The notes: generated from the letters alone by a model not told the origin. A DNA stretch of 64,000 nt from Gammaproteobacteria bacterium (GCA_016874295.1 VGUH01000010.1:1-64000); one strand, 5' to 3'; positions 39,581 to 51,469 are shown, numbered from the stretch's first letter. Numbers and translations: made by a program.

Positions 39581-40680
39581 TCACGGCCGGTGCGGGCGCG
39601 CGAGGTAATCGCGGCCCTGCATCTCGTGCAACCGGCTCGCGGCGCGCCGGAACTCGAAGGCGAGCCGCTCGCCGCGGTACAACCCGCCAGGCGCGTCGCG
39701 GGCCGCCGACACGAATAGCTTCACGCCGCGGTCGTACAGTTCGTCCACCAGCGTCACGAACCGCCGTGCCGCGTCGTCCATGCGGGCGTCCAGCACCGGG
39801 ACTGCGGACAGGAACACGGCGTGAAAGCAGCGCGCGATCTCGATGTAATCTGCCGCAGAGCGCGGGCCCTCGCAGAGCTCGTGAAAGTCGAACCAGACGA
39901 CGTCCTCGGTACAGCGACGTGTACGTATCGAGCGCCCTTCGACCTCGATCTCTGCATTGCGCGCACCGCCCTCGCCGGTCAGCCGCTCGAACTCTGCCTC
40001 CAGTCGTACCTCGGCATCGGTGATGCCCGGGCCGAGCCACAGCGTCGCGCGCTCGAGCTCGCGCAGGCGGTAGTCTACCCCGGCGTCGAGCTCGACCACC
40101 CGGCAGTGCTTCTCGAGCAGGGCGATGGCCGGCACGAAGCGCTCGCGCTGCAGCCCGCCGTGGTACAGCCCGGAGGGCGGGAGGTTGGAGGTCGCGACCA
40201 GGGTGACGCCGCAGCGGAACAGCGCAGCCAGCAGGTTCCCGAGGATCATCGCGTCGGCGACGTCGTTGACCACGAGTTCGTCGATGCACAGGATGCGCGC
40301 CTTCGCGGCGACGTCGGCCGCGACCTGCTCGAGCGGCGAGCGGCGGTCGCGGTGACGCCTGAGCCGGCCATGCACGTCCTGCATGAAGCGGTGGAAGTGT
40401 TCGCGCCGCTTCTCGCGTACCGGCAGCTCGGCGAAGAACTCGTCCGCCAGCAAGGTCTTGCCGCGACCCACGCCGCCCCAGAGGTAGAGGCCGCGCAGCG
40501 GGGCGCGCGACCGCGGCAGCAGGTCAAGACCGCGGCCGAGCAGGGAATTGCGCGCCAGCACACGGCGCCTCAAGTCCTCGAGCCGGTCGAGTACCGCACG
40601 CTGCGCCGCGTCGGGCGCGGCGCCCCGCGCCGCGAGCGCAGCCAGGACGCGCGCGGTCAGGGGATGTCTTGCGGCCGGGC

Positions 40681-40684
<4 letters not shown>
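39581..40684 (-). CDS. zapE: Cell division protein ZapE (AFG1-like ATPase), probable CTG start
   Basis: 367 residues if read from CTG 40684. Walker A is GGVGRGKT, Walker [17 protein letters not shown], and the sensor region [12 protein letters not shown], as in ZapE, which binds GTP/ATP and helps shape the Z-ring, mainly under low oxygen or heat. The first ATG/GTG/TTG codon in frame is TTG 40573, but 37 codons before it already look like a ZapE N-terminus ([19 protein letters not shown]). CTG 40684 has GGAG eight bases upstream and overlaps the acetoacetyl-CoA synthetase stop as CTGA, mimicking the ATGA overlaps seen elsewhere here. Confidence 0.85.
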
Positions 40685-42621
<1,937 letters not shown>

Positions 42622-44220
42622 CTAGAGTCCCTGGTAATTCGGCCCCGAGCCCCCTTCGGGCGTGGTCCAGGTGATGATTCCGTAGGGATCCTTGATGTCG
42701 CAGGACTTGCAGTGCACGCAGTTCGCGGCATTGATCTGCAGGCGCTTGCCGCCCGCGCCGTCGTCCACCATTTCGTAGACATTCGCCGGGCAGAAGTTTT
42801 CGCAGGGATTGCCGAACTCCGTCGTGCAGCGCGTCGCGCAGATCGTCGTGTCCGAGACGACGAGGTGCACGGGCTGGTGCTCGTCGTGCACGTTGCCGGC
42901 GTGATACACGGCGGCGAGCCGATCGCGCGGCGGCAGCGTCCGCGTCACCCAGTCACGGTCCACGGCGGGAGCGTTCTCCAGACGGTGCAGGGCCAGGTGA
43001 TTTTCCGTGTGCGACAGCGTCCAGGGCGAGTAGCCTGCCGTCGCGGACTCCCAGGCGCCGTTCACCATTCCGAACCAGAGCCCGCGGTGAAAGCCAGGCT
43101 TGATGTTGCGCACGCGCTTGAGCTCGCGGCCGCCCTCGGAGGCGCGCCAGTGCGCCTCGAAGCCGGCGGTGCCGCCGGTCTCGGCGAGATGCTCGGCCGC
43201 CAGCACGCCGCAGCGGATCGCCTGGTGCACGCCCTTGATCTTCGGCACGTTCAGCGTGCCGGCCGCGTCGCCGACGATCAGCAGCCCCGGCGCCTCCATG
43301 CGCGGCAGCGACTGCCAGCCGCCGGCGGCGATCGTGCGTGCGCCATAGGCGAGGATCTCGCCGCCGTCGAGCAGGGGACTGATGCGAGGGTGGTGCTTGA
43401 ACTGCTGGAAGGCCTCGAAAGGCTTGAAGCGCGGGTCCGCGTAGTCGAGCCCGATGACGTAACCGACGTACACGCGGTCGCGGTCGAGGTGGTAGAGGAA
43501 GCTGCCGCCGTAGGTCTTCGCGTCGACCGGCCAGCCGACTGTGTGCTGGATGAGACCGGGCTCGGCGCGTCCCGGCGGAAGCTGCCACAGCTCCTTGAAC
43601 CCGAGGCCATAGGTCTGCGGTTGCCGGCCATCGGCGAGACCGAGCCGCGCGACCAGCTGCTTGGTGACGCTGCCGCGGCAACCCTCGGCGAGGATCGTCG
43701 TGCCGGCGCGGATGTCCGCGCCCGGCGCGTAATTCGGGCCGGGCTCGCGGTCCCGGTCGAGGCCCATGTCGCCGATGCGCACGCCCGCGACCCGGCCATC
43801 CTCGACGATCGCCTCGGCGGCGGCGAAGCCCGGGAACACGTCCACGCCGAGCGCCTCGGCGCGGGCGGCGAGCAGGGGCGCGAGCTGGCCCAGCGAGACG
43901 ATGAAGTTCCCGCGATTGTGCATCTGCGGCGGAGTCGGCAGACGAAAGCCGCGGCTCTTCGTGAAGTACCAGAACTCGTCGCGCGTCGCCGACACGCAGA
44001 TATCCGGCGGCGTCTCGCGCCAGCCCGGGAGCAGCGTGTCGAGCGGCTCGGGCTCGAGCACGCAGCCGGAGACCAGCTGCGCGCCGATCGCGGAGGCTTT
44101 CTCCAGCACGCAGACACCGCGGTCGGGCTGCAGCTCCTTGCAGCGGATGGCGGCCGCGAGGCCGGCCGGCCCGCCGCCGACGATCACGACGTCGTATTCC
44201 ATGACGTCGCGGTCGGTCAT
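42622..44220 (-). CDS. Electron transfer flavoprotein-ubiquinone oxidoreductase
   Basis: 532 residues from ATG 44220, which overlaps the stop of the M16 gene (ATGA). The FAD motif is VVIVGGGPAGLAAAIRC; FAD/ubiquinone core motifs follow (LVIGDAAG-like LLIVGDAAGTLNVPKIKG). The C-terminus carries a 4Fe-4S ligand set in CATRC, FCPANVYE and CVHCKSCDIKDP. It feeds electrons from ETF, reduced by acyl-CoA dehydrogenases such as LiuA, into the quinone pool at the inner membrane. Its location between leucine genes and acetoacetyl-CoA synthetase fits this. Confidence 0.96.
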   Translation of the reverse strand: MTDRDVMEYDVVIVGGGPAGLAAAIRCKELQPDRGVCVLEKASAIGAQLVSGCVLEPEPLDTLLPGWRETPPDICVSATRDEFWYFTKSRGFRLPTPPQMHNRGNFIVSLGQLAPLLAARAEALGVDVFPGFAAAEAIVEDGRVAGVRIGDMGLDRDREPGPNYAPGADIRAGTTILAEGCRGSVTKQLVARLGLADGRQPQTYGLGFKELWQLPPGRAEPGLIQHTVGWPVDAKTYGGSFLYHLDRDRVYVGYVIGLDYADPRFKPFEAFQQFKHHPRISPLLDGGEILAYGARTIAAGGWQSLPRMEAPGLLIVGDAAGTLNVPKIKGVHQAIRCGVLAAEHLAETGGTAGFEAHWRASEGGRELKRVRNIKPGFHRGLWFGMVNGAWESATAGYSPWTLSHTENHLALHRLENAPAVDRDWVTRTLPPRDRLAAVYHAGNVHDEHQPVHLVVSDTTICATRCTTEFGNPCENFCPANVYEMVDDGAGGKRLQINAANCVHCKSCDIKDPYGIITWTTPEGGSGPNYQGL

Positions 44221-45602
44221 GGCATGCGCGCCCCGGCAAACTGCGGCAGCGCCTTGACGCTCCCGCCGACCCCTGCGACGTCCCCCGCAACCACGACCGA
44301 CATGCGCTCGGGCCGGATGAACTCGCGCGCCATTGTCGAGACCTGCTCGGGCGTCACCGCGCGGATGTTCGCGACCCAGTGACTCAGGAAATCGCCCGGC
44401 AGGCCGTGCAGGTCCATGAAGGCGAGCTGGCCGAGTACGCCGGCCGGCGAGGAATTCGAAATCACGAATACGCCGGCGCGATAGTTCTTGACTGGGTCGA
44501 GTTCGGAGATCGCCGGGGCCTCGCGCTGGAGCCGCTCGATCTCCCTGAAGATCTCGGTGAGGGCCGCAGCCGTGTGCTCGGCCGTGACCTCGGCGGACAG
44601 GACCCACAGCGCGCCGCCGCGGCGCGGCCTGATCGATGAATCGGGCGAATAGCTGTAGCCCTTGTCCTCGCGCAGGTTGGTGGTGATGCGCGAGCCGAAC
44701 GTGCCGCCGAGCAGGCTGTTCATCAGCGAGGTCTGGAAATAAAGCGGATGCGGCGGGTCGGGAACCGGCACGGCGATGCGGACCGAAGATTGCGGGGCCT
44801 CCGGGCTGTCGACCAGCGCGAGCTGCAGCTCCTCGCTCGGCTTGGCCGGCAGGTCGGTCGCGGCCTCGCCTGCGCGCCAGTCACCGAACGCACTGCGCAG
44901 TGCCTCCTCGAGCGCCGCACGATGGTAGCGGCCGGCGACATAGACGTGCGTGCGGCGCGCCCCGAAGTTGCGCTCGTAGAAGCCGCGCAGTCTGGCGATG
45001 TCGTAGCCGGCGAGCTGGCCCTCCAGCGGAAGGACCCGCCCGAAGGGGTGCTCGCCGAACACGAGCTTCGCCAGCGCCTCGTCGGCGAGCGTCTGCGGGT
45101 CGGAGCGCGCGACCGCGAGGTTACGCTCGAAATTCGCGAGCACTCGCGGCAATTCGGATTCCGGGAAGCGTGGGTTGCGCAGCACGTCGGCGAGCAGTGC
45201 CGCCGCGGCAGGCGCGTGTTCGGAAAGCACCGAGAGGCTCGCGGTCGTCTGTTCCCCGCCGGCGCCGATCGAGAGCGCACCGCCCATGCCCGCCGCGGCG
45301 CGCGCGATGTCGGCGGCCGAGCGGGTGGTCGTGCTTTCCTTCAACATCTCCACGGTGACGTCCGCGAGCCAGGTATCGCGCCCCTCGTCGATGTTGCCGG
45401 TGCGGACCGATGCCACCAGGGTGACCTTGGGGACGGTCCCGTAATCGATGAAGGTGATCGCGAGTCCGTTGTCGAGGCGCACGGTTTCCCGCGACGGCAG
45501 CTTGAACTCGTGCGGCGCGCCCGGGGGCGGGGGCAGTTCCCGATCCTGCGCAAACCCAGGAAGCGCGAGCAGGGCGGCGAGCAGGGCGGCTCGGCGCCTC
45601 AT
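44217..45602 (-). CDS. Secreted M16-family peptidase-like subunit lacking the zinc motif
   Basis: 461 residues with a signal peptide (RRAALLAALLALPGFAQ). The fold is M16 (insulinase), but where active subunits have HxxEH this one reads VTVEMLKESTT, so it should not bind the catalytic zinc. In two-subunit M16 enzymes the non-zinc partner supplies the R/Y substrate motif (here GYSYSPDSSIRP). It overlaps the start of its active partner's stop by ATGA and is clearly paired with it. Periplasmic. Confidence 0.9.
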   Translation of the reverse strand: MRRRAALLAALLALPGFAQDRELPPPPGAPHEFKLPSRETVRLDNGLAITFIDYGTVPKVTLVASVRTGNIDEGRDTWLADVTVEMLKESTTTRSAADIARAAAGMGGALSIGAGGEQTTASLSVLSEHAPAAAALLADVLRNPRFPESELPRVLANFERNLAVARSDPQTLADEALAKLVFGEHPFGRVLPLEGQLAGYDIARLRGFYERNFGARRTHVYVAGRYHRAALEEALRSAFGDWRAGEAATDLPAKPSEELQLALVDSPEAPQSSVRIAVPVPDPPHPLYFQTSLMNSLLGGTFGSRITTNLREDKGYSYSPDSSIRPRRGGALWVLSAEVTAEHTAAALTEIFREIERLQREAPAISELDPVKNYRAGVFVISNSSPAGVLGQLAFMDLHGLPGDFLSHWVANIRAVTPEQVSTMAREFIRPERMSVVVAGDVAGVGGSVKALPQFAGARMP

Positions 45603-47053
45603 GGCGCACCCCCGGCAGGCGCCGGCTGCGCGCGGCCCGGCTCGACGACCTGCACGGTGCGGCGCCCGGGCGCGAGATAGACGCGCGCGACCGCGCTGAT
45701 CTGCTCGGGCGTTACTGCGCGGAAATCGGCCTCGAGACGGTTGATGAGACCCGGGTCGTCGTCGAACAGCGCGAATGAAGCGAGCAGGTCTAGGAGGCCG
45801 AAGCGCGTGCTCGAGCCGGCCAGGTCGTAGAGCGAGGCGCGCAGCTTGGTCAATGCGCGCGCGAGTTCCTCCGTCGTGGGCGGCTCGGCCTGGATGCGGG
45901 CGATCTCGGCGTCGATGTCGGCGATGATCGCCTCGGGCGTCGCGCCGGGATCGTGGACCAGGTACAGCATCCACAGCATCGGGCCGTCGTAGGTGAACTC
46001 GTTGCCGAGCAGGTTGATGCCGCCGCCGACGCCGCCCGCGTAACCGCGCTCCTGCACCAGCCGCTGCCACAGGCGGCTGTCCTCGCCCTGCAGCAGGATG
46101 GTGTCGAGCAGGCTGAAGGCGTAGTGCTCCGACGTGCCGCGCTCCGGTACCTGCCAGGCGAGCGCCAGGGCAGGGCGCGGCGCGAGCCGGTCGACGTATG
46201 CGTCGCGTTTCTCGCCCTGCTGCACGGGCTCGGCGAGGTCCGGGCGCGCGGGCTGCGGCCGCGCCGGAATGGAGCCGAAGTGCTTTTCGACCCAGGCGCG
46301 CGCGACCGGCGGCTCGAAGTCGCCGGCGATCACCAGCACCGCGTTGTTGGGCGCGTAGTAGGTGTCGAAGAAGGCCTGCGCATCCGCGAGCGTCGCGGCG
46401 TCGAGGTCGGCGAGGTCGCCGTAGAAATTGTGCGCGTTGAACCAGTTCGTGTTCGCGACCTGCGGCATGGTCAGCCACGGAAAGCCGCCGTACGGCTGAT
46501 TGAGCACGTTGTCGCGCACCTCGTTCTTGACCACGCCCTGCTGGTTCTCGAGATTCGCCTGCGTGATCGCCAGCGCCTTCATCCGGTCGGCTTCGGCCCA
46601 GAGCACGGTCTCGAGCACGTGCGCCGGCACGATCTGGTAGTAGTTCGTGTAGTCGAAACGCGTCGAGCCGTTCACGACGCCGCCGTTACCCTCGACGAGC
46701 CGGATGAACTCCATCTTCCCCAGGTTGCCGGAGCCCTGGAACATCAGGTGCTCGAACAGGTGCGCGAAGCCCGTGCGGCCGCGCGGCTCGATGCGAAAAC
46801 CGATGTGGTAGTACACGCCGACCGTCACCGTCGGTGCGGTCACATCGCGGGACAGCACGACTTTGAGCCCGTTGCCGAGGCGGTAGTACTCGATCGGGAT
46901 ATCGATCGCGCCCGCCGGTGGAGCCGGCGTGGCGGCTACGACTTCGTCCGGGCCCGGTACGGGCGGCGCTGCAGCCGGCGGCTGCGCGGCGCAGGCAGCA
47001 AGCGCCGCGGCGCAGGCGAGCGCGCCCCATCGCGCGAATTGCCGACCGGTCAT
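45599..47053 (-). CDS. Zinc-dependent M16-family peptidase, lipoprotein
   Basis: 484 residues from ATG 47053. The N-terminus ends in a lipobox (ALAAC), so the protein is probably anchored to a membrane facing the periplasm. The inverted zinc motif HLFEH (in GFAHLFEHLMFQGS) and a downstream Glu (VKNEVRDN) give a complete active site. It degrades peptides or small unfolded proteins together with the non-zinc partner encoded next. Why this pair sits inside a leucine catabolic gene block is not evident from the sequence. Confidence 0.93.
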   Translation of the reverse strand: MTGRQFARWGALACAAALAACAAQPPAAAPPVPGPDEVVAATPAPPAGAIDIPIEYYRLGNGLKVVLSRDVTAPTVTVGVYYHIGFRIEPRGRTGFAHLFEHLMFQGSGNLGKMEFIRLVEGNGGVVNGSTRFDYTNYYQIVPAHVLETVLWAEADRMKALAITQANLENQQGVVKNEVRDNVLNQPYGGFPWLTMPQVANTNWFNAHNFYGDLADLDAATLADAQAFFDTYYAPNNAVLVIAGDFEPPVARAWVEKHFGSIPARPQPARPDLAEPVQQGEKRDAYVDRLAPRPALALAWQVPERGTSEHYAFSLLDTILLQGEDSRLWQRLVQERGYAGGVGGGINLLGNEFTYDGPMLWMLYLVHDPGATPEAIIADIDAEIARIQAEPPTTEELARALTKLRASLYDLAGSSTRFGLLDLLASFALFDDDPGLINRLEADFRAVTPEQISAVARVYLAPGRRTVQVVEPGRAQPAPAGGAP

Positions 47054-47063
47054 CACCGGTCCC

Positions 47064-47831
47064 TTACCTGGGCGCCATGCGAATGGCGCCGTCGATGCGG
47101 ATCGTCTCGCCATTCAGCATCCGGTTCGTGACGATCGCGGCCACGAGTTCCGCGTACTCCTCGGGCCGGCCGAGACGCGGCGGGAAGGGCACCTGCTTGC
47201 CGAGCGAGTCCTGGGCTTCCTGCGGTAGGCCCGCCATCATCGGTGTGCCGAAGATGCCGGGGGCGATGCAGACCACGCGGATGCCGAAGCGCGCGAGTTC
47301 GCGCGCGAGCGGCAGCACCATGCCGGCGACGGCAGCCTTGGAAGTCGCGTAGGCGACCTGGCCGATCTGCCCTTCGAAAGCCGCGACCGAAGCGGTGTGG
47401 ACCAGGAGGCCCCGTTCGCCGTCCTCGCCGGGAGCGTTGTGCTGCATGATCCCCGCCGCCGCGCGGTCGAGCAGGAAAGTGCCGAGCGTGTTTATCGCCA
47501 GTACGCGCTGGAAGGCAGCAACGGGCAGTGGCCCGTCCCTGCCGAGCAGCTTGCCGGGCGTCGCGACGCCGGCACAGGACACGGACACGTTTATCCCGGC
47601 CATGCGCGCCGCGGCCGACTGCACGGCGGCCTCCACTTCGGCCTCCGCCGTCACATCGCAGCGGTGGTAGCTTGCGGCCGTGCCGAGCCCAGCGGCGGCC
47701 CTGCGGCCCGCCTCGTCCTGGACGTCGAGCAATGCCACCTGGCCGCCGCCGGCGACCAGCCGCGCGGCCGTGGCCTGGCCGAGTCCCGAAGCGCCGCCAC
47801 TGATGACGGCCTTGACCTGGTTCAGGTTCAT
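47064..47831 (-). CDS. Short-chain dehydrogenase, 17beta-HSD10-like
   Basis: 255 residues. The cofactor motif is SGGASGLGQATA, the acidic LLDVQDEAG suggests NAD, and the catalytic set is HTASVAAFEGQIGQVAYATS with YxxxK. The C-terminal NRMLNGETIRIDGAIRMAPR is characteristic of 3-hydroxyacyl-CoA dehydrogenase type II, which oxidises 3-hydroxy-2-methylbutyryl-CoA in isoleucine breakdown. With IVD and IcmF nearby, a branched-chain role is likely. It follows the next SDR by 28 bases. Confidence 0.87.
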   Translation of the reverse strand: MNLNQVKAVISGGASGLGQATAARLVAGGGQVALLDVQDEAGRRAAAGLGTAASYHRCDVTAEAEVEAAVQSAAARMAGINVSVSCAGVATPGKLLGRDGPLPVAAFQRVLAINTLGTFLLDRAAAGIMQHNAPGEDGERGLLVHTASVAAFEGQIGQVAYATSKAAVAGMVLPLARELARFGIRVVCIAPGIFGTPMMAGLPQEAQDSLGKQVPFPPRLGRPEEYAELVAAIVTNRMLNGETIRIDGAIRMAPR

Positions 47832-47859
47832 GCGTCTCCCGCAAACTACAGTCTACAGG

Positions 47860-48621
47860 CTAGAGCCTCAGGCCGCCGTCCACCTCGAAGACCCGGCCGG
47901 TCACAAACTCGTTTTCGGCGATGAACACCGCCGTTGCGGCGATTTCCGCCGGCTCGCCGAGCCGGTGCAGCGGCACCGCGGCCTTCACCCGCCCGACCAT
48001 CTCCGGCCTCATCGCCGCGAGGATGTCGGTCGCGCAGAAGCCCGGTGCGATCGCCGCGGCGCGTATGCCGTAGCGCGCGAGCTCCCTGGCCCAGACCACG
48101 GTCATCGCGGCAACGCCGGCCTTCGCAGCCGAGTAGTTGGTCTGGCCCGGGTTGCCTTCGCGCGAGATCGACGAGATGTTGACGATCAGCCCGCCGTGGC
48201 CGCACTGGATCATGCGCTCGGCGCCCTCGCGTCCGCACAGGAACACGCCGGTCAGGTTGACGTCGATGACCGCCTGCCACTGGGCAAGCGACATCTTCGA
48301 ATGAATGACACCGTCCTGGGCCTTGACCAGGAGGGCGTCCCGCGTGATGCCCGCGTTGTTGACCAGGATGTCGAAGCGGCCGAAATCCGCGGTCACTGCG
48401 TCGAAACAGCGGATGACATCGGGCTCGGAGGTGACGTCCACGACATGGGCCTTCGCGCGCACGCCCGCGGCCGTGCACTGGCCGACCGTTTCGTCGAGCG
48501 CCGCGCCGTCGCGGTCGAGCGCTGCGACCTCGGCGCCGCGCGCCGCGAAAGCGAGCGCGATCGCGCGCCCGAGGCCACGGGCCGCGCCCGTGACGACCAC
48601 GACTTTCCCGGGAAGCTGCAT
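47860..48621 (-). CDS. Short-chain dehydrogenase, FabG/acetoacetyl-CoA reductase-like
   Basis: 253 residues with TGAARGLGRAIA, NNAGITRDAL, NISSISREGNPGQTNYSAAK (Ser, Tyr, Lys catalytic set) and the ending FVTGRVFEVDGGLRL. It resembles 3-oxoacyl-ACP and acetoacetyl-CoA reductases; LDRDGAALDE suggests NAD preference. In this gene block it may act on 3-hydroxyacyl-CoA esters. A strong hairpin lies between it and liuD. Confidence 0.85.
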   Translation of the reverse strand: MQLPGKVVVVTGAARGLGRAIALAFAARGAEVAALDRDGAALDETVGQCTAAGVRAKAHVVDVTSEPDVIRCFDAVTADFGRFDILVNNAGITRDALLVKAQDGVIHSKMSLAQWQAVIDVNLTGVFLCGREGAERMIQCGHGGLIVNISSISREGNPGQTNYSAAKAGVAAMTVVWARELARYGIRAAAIAPGFCATDILAAMRPEMVGRVKAAVPLHRLGEPAEIAATAVFIAENEFVTGRVFEVDGGLRL

Positions 48622-48656
48622 GGATCCCTTTACTGCACTGCGAATGCAGACGCTGA

Positions 48657-48689
48657 AATAGCCAAAGGTTCAAGACCTTATCGGCTATT
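48657..48689 (-). terminator. Strong hairpin after liuD
   Basis: AATAGCC (48657-48663) pairs with GGCTATT (48683-48689), and inside it AAGGT (48665-48669) pairs with ACCTT (48675-48679), giving 12 base pairs and a five-base loop. It lies 16 bases after the liuD stop. It could end the liu transcript or protect its 3' end while allowing some read-through into the dehydrogenase genes. Confidence 0.6.
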
Positions 48690-48704
48690 GCGCCGCAAGA
48701 CAAC

Positions 48705-50675
48705 TCAGCATGGGTCGATGTCGAAGAGGACGGTTTCGGCCTCGACCAGTTCGCCGGCGCGCGCGAGGACGTTGGCGACGGTGCCGGCACGGCCTGCGCG
48801 GATGGCGTGCTGCATCTTCATGCCCTCGACCACTGCGAGCACGTCGCCGCGCGTCACCGCATCGCCGACCTGCACGCGCAGCTCGACCACGCGGCCCGGC
48901 AGCGGCGATGCGGGATGGGCATCCGCGTCTTCTGCGCTGCGCTCGAACGGCCACGCCGGCGCGAGCTCGATCTGGTCGGCGCTCTCGCCGACGACCTGCA
49001 GGCGCTCGCGGTCGCGGATCAGCTCGAGCTCGCGCGAGCCGTGGCCGGCGTCGGCGGCGAAGCGACCGGCGCCGAGTGCCCGCACCTGTCCCGTGACCCG
49101 CGTGCTGCCTGCTGTGAGCTCGAGCGTCTCGCCGTCGCGCCGCGCGCGCCAGCGGCGGTGCAATGGCGTGCAGAGACCCACTGACTGTTCCGCGGCGGCG
49201 CCGGCGCGCCAGCCGTCGCCGAGTTCCCAGGCTGATGGCGACGACCCTGTAGCGGGCTGGCGCGTATCGAGCGCGATCTGCGCCGCCAGCAGCAGCGACT
49301 CGGGTTGCGGTTCGGGAACTGCGGTGAGCGCGGTCAACTCCCGATCGATGAAACCCGTGTCGACGTCACCCGCGACGAACGCCGGATGCGCCGCGACCGC
49401 GCGCAGCAGTGGCAGGTTGTTGGCGACGCCGAACACCGCGGTGCGGTCAAGGCAATGGCGAAGCTTCGCGAGCGCGCCGGCACGATCGGGACCCGATGCG
49501 ATCACCTTCGCGATCATCGGGTCGTAATGCACCGTGATTGCGTCGCCGTCCGCGATGCCGGTATCGATGCGCCACTCCGCATCCGCGGGCGGGTGCGCGA
49601 AGCGGCGCACGCGCCCGACCGACGGCAGGAACCCGCGCCGGGGGTCCTCGCTGTAGATGCGCGTCTCGATCGCGTGGCCCTGCTGACGGATCGCTTCCTG
49701 GGCAAGCGGCAGCCGCTCACCCCCCGCGACGCGCAGCTGCCACTCGACAAGGTCGAGCCCGGTGACCGCCTCGGTGACCGGATGCTCGACCTGCAGGCGG
49801 GTGTTCATCTCCATGAAGTAGAACTCGCCGCCCGCATCGACGATGAACTCGACGGTTCCGGCGTTCACGTAGCCGACCGCAAGGGCGGTACGCACGGCCG
49901 CGGCAGTCATGGCCGCGCGCGTCGGCGGGTCGATGAAGGGCGAGGGCGATTCCTCGATGATCTTCTGGTAGCGGCGCTGCACGGAGCACTCGCGTTCGAA
50001 CAGGTGTACGCAGGAGCCCGCAGCGTCGGCGAAGACCTGGACCTCGACGTGCCGCGGGCGCTCCAGGAAGCGCTCGAGCAGGAGCCGGCCGTCGCCGAAT
50101 GCGCTCTCGGCCTCGCCGCGCGCGCCGCGGATCGCCTCGTCGAGCTCGGCCGGCGCGCGCACGACCCGCATGCCCTTGCCGCCGCCGCCGGCGACCGCCT
50201 TGACGAGCAGCGGGTATCCCACGCGCGCCGTTTCCGCGGCGAGCCGCGCGGGCGACTGGTCCTCGCCCATGTAGCCAGGGACGACCGGCACGCCGGCTGC
50301 CGATGCGAGCGCCTTCGCCTCGTGCTTGAGCCCCATCGCGCGGATCGCTGCCGCGGGCGGACCAACGAACACGACGCCTGCGGCGGCGCAGGCCTCGGCG
50401 AACGCGGCGTTCTCCGAGAGAAATCCGTAGCCCGGGTGGATCGCGTCGGCGCGCACCTCGCGCGCGGCGGTGAGGATTGCCGCGGCGTTCAGGTACGACT
50501 CGCGGGCCGGCGCCGGGCCGATGAGGCGGGCCTCGTCGGCGAGGCGCACGTGCATTGCGCCCTGGTCGGCGTCCGAGTGAACGACGATCGTGTGCACGCC
50601 GAGCCGGTTGCAGCTGCGGATGACGCGGCAGGCGATTTCCCCGCGGTTCGCGATCAGGAGCCGGCGGATCCTCAC
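48705..50675 (-). CDS. liuD: Methylcrotonoyl-CoA carboxylase biotin-containing subunit
   Basis: 656 residues from GTG 50675, overlapping the liuC stop. Biotin carboxylase domain (1-450) starts with IRRLLIANRGEIACRVIRSC and has the ATP-grasp loop KAVAGGGGKGMRVV and EMNTRLQVEHPVTE. The biotinyl domain ends the protein with the biotin-Lys in AVVEGMKMQHAIRAG. It carboxylates biotin with bicarbonate and ATP for transfer by LiuB. Propionyl- or acyl-CoA carboxylase chains look alike, but the neighbours identify it as 3-methylcrotonyl-CoA specific. Confidence 0.94.
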   Translation of the reverse strand: MRIRRLLIANRGEIACRVIRSCNRLGVHTIVVHSDADQGAMHVRLADEARLIGPAPARESYLNAAAILTAAREVRADAIHPGYGFLSENAAFAEACAAAGVVFVGPPAAAIRAMGLKHEAKALASAAGVPVVPGYMGEDQSPARLAAETARVGYPLLVKAVAGGGGKGMRVVRAPAELDEAIRGARGEAESAFGDGRLLLERFLERPRHVEVQVFADAAGSCVHLFERECSVQRRYQKIIEESPSPFIDPPTRAAMTAAAVRTALAVGYVNAGTVEFIVDAGGEFYFMEMNTRLQVEHPVTEAVTGLDLVEWQLRVAGGERLPLAQEAIRQQGHAIETRIYSEDPRRGFLPSVGRVRRFAHPPADAEWRIDTGIADGDAITVHYDPMIAKVIASGPDRAGALAKLRHCLDRTAVFGVANNLPLLRAVAAHPAFVAGDVDTGFIDRELTALTAVPEPQPESLLLAAQIALDTRQPATGSSPSAWELGDGWRAGAAAEQSVGLCTPLHRRWRARRDGETLELTAGSTRVTGQVRALGAGRFAADAGHGSRELELIRDRERLQVVGESADQIELAPAWPFERSAEDADAHPASPLPGRVVELRVQVGDAVTRGDVLAVVEGMKMQHAIRAGRAGTVANVLARAGELVEAETVLFDIDPC

Positions 50676-51469
50676 GCGTCGCGGATCCAGCCGGGCGTGC
50701 GCCGCTCGAGGAAGGCCGTGAGCCCCTCGCGCGCCTCGGCGCCCGCGCGCACGCGCGCGATCCAGCGCGCGGTGTCGGCGAGCAGGGCGTCGTCGCCTGC
50801 GTCGCTGCGACCGGTGACGTGGCGCAACAGCCGCTTGATCTCGGCCTGCGCGCCCGGTGCGCCGGCGAGCAGGGCCGCCAGGATCGCTTCGGTCGCGTCC
50901 GCGAGCGCAACGTCGTCCGCGACCTCGTGGACCAGGCCGATACGCCGCGCCGTCGCAGCGTCCATCACCTCGCCGGTGAGGCACCAGCGCCGCGCTTCCC
51001 GCAGGCCGATCGCGCGCACGACGTAAGGCGAGATCATCGCGGGCACCAGGCCGAGCCGCACCTCGGAGAGGGAAAAGCGCGCGCCGGCCGCCGCGAGGGC
51101 GATATCGCAGGCGGCGATGAGCCCGATGGCGCCGCCAAACGCGGCGCCGTTGACCAGCGCGACGGTCGACTGCGGCTGCCGTTCGAGCGTCTCCAGCATC
51201 TTCGCGAAGTGACGCGAGTCCGCTTCGTTCTGCTCCGGGGCCGCCGCGCCGGCAGCGCGCATCTCGCCGATGTCCGCGCCGGCGCAGAAAACGTTGCCGG
51301 CGCCGGTCAGGACGATGGCGCGCACCGTGTTGTCCCCGGCCAGCGCGCCGAGCGCGGCCGTGAGTTCGCCGACCAGCGCCGCGGACAGCGCGTTCTTCGC
51401 CTCGGGCCGGTCCAGGGTCAGGGTGACAATGCCGCGGGCATCCCGGGTCGTGCGCAGCATCGCCGTCAC
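50672..51469 (-). CDS. liuC: 3-Methylglutaconyl-CoA hydratase
   Basis: 265 residues from GTG 51469, which overlaps the liuB stop (GTGA); ATG 51460 is the alternative. It is a crotonase with [29 protein letters not shown] and [18 protein letters not shown], the last two being typical of LiuC, which hydrates 3-methylglutaconyl-CoA to HMG-CoA. The usual second Glu is in SEVRLG. It lies between the two carboxylase subunits as in Pseudomonas liu operons. Confidence 0.92.
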   Translation of the reverse strand: MTAMLRTTRDARGIVTLTLDRPEAKNALSAALVGELTAALGALAGDNTVRAIVLTGAGNVFCAGADIGEMRAAGAAAPEQNEADSRHFAKMLETLERQPQSTVALVNGAAFGGAIGLIAACDIALAAAGARFSLSEVRLGLVPAMISPYVVRAIGLREARRWCLTGEVMDAATARRIGLVHEVADDVALADATEAILAALLAGAPGAQAEIKRLLRHVTGRSDAGDDALLADTARWIARVRAGAEAREGLTAFLERRTPGWIRDA

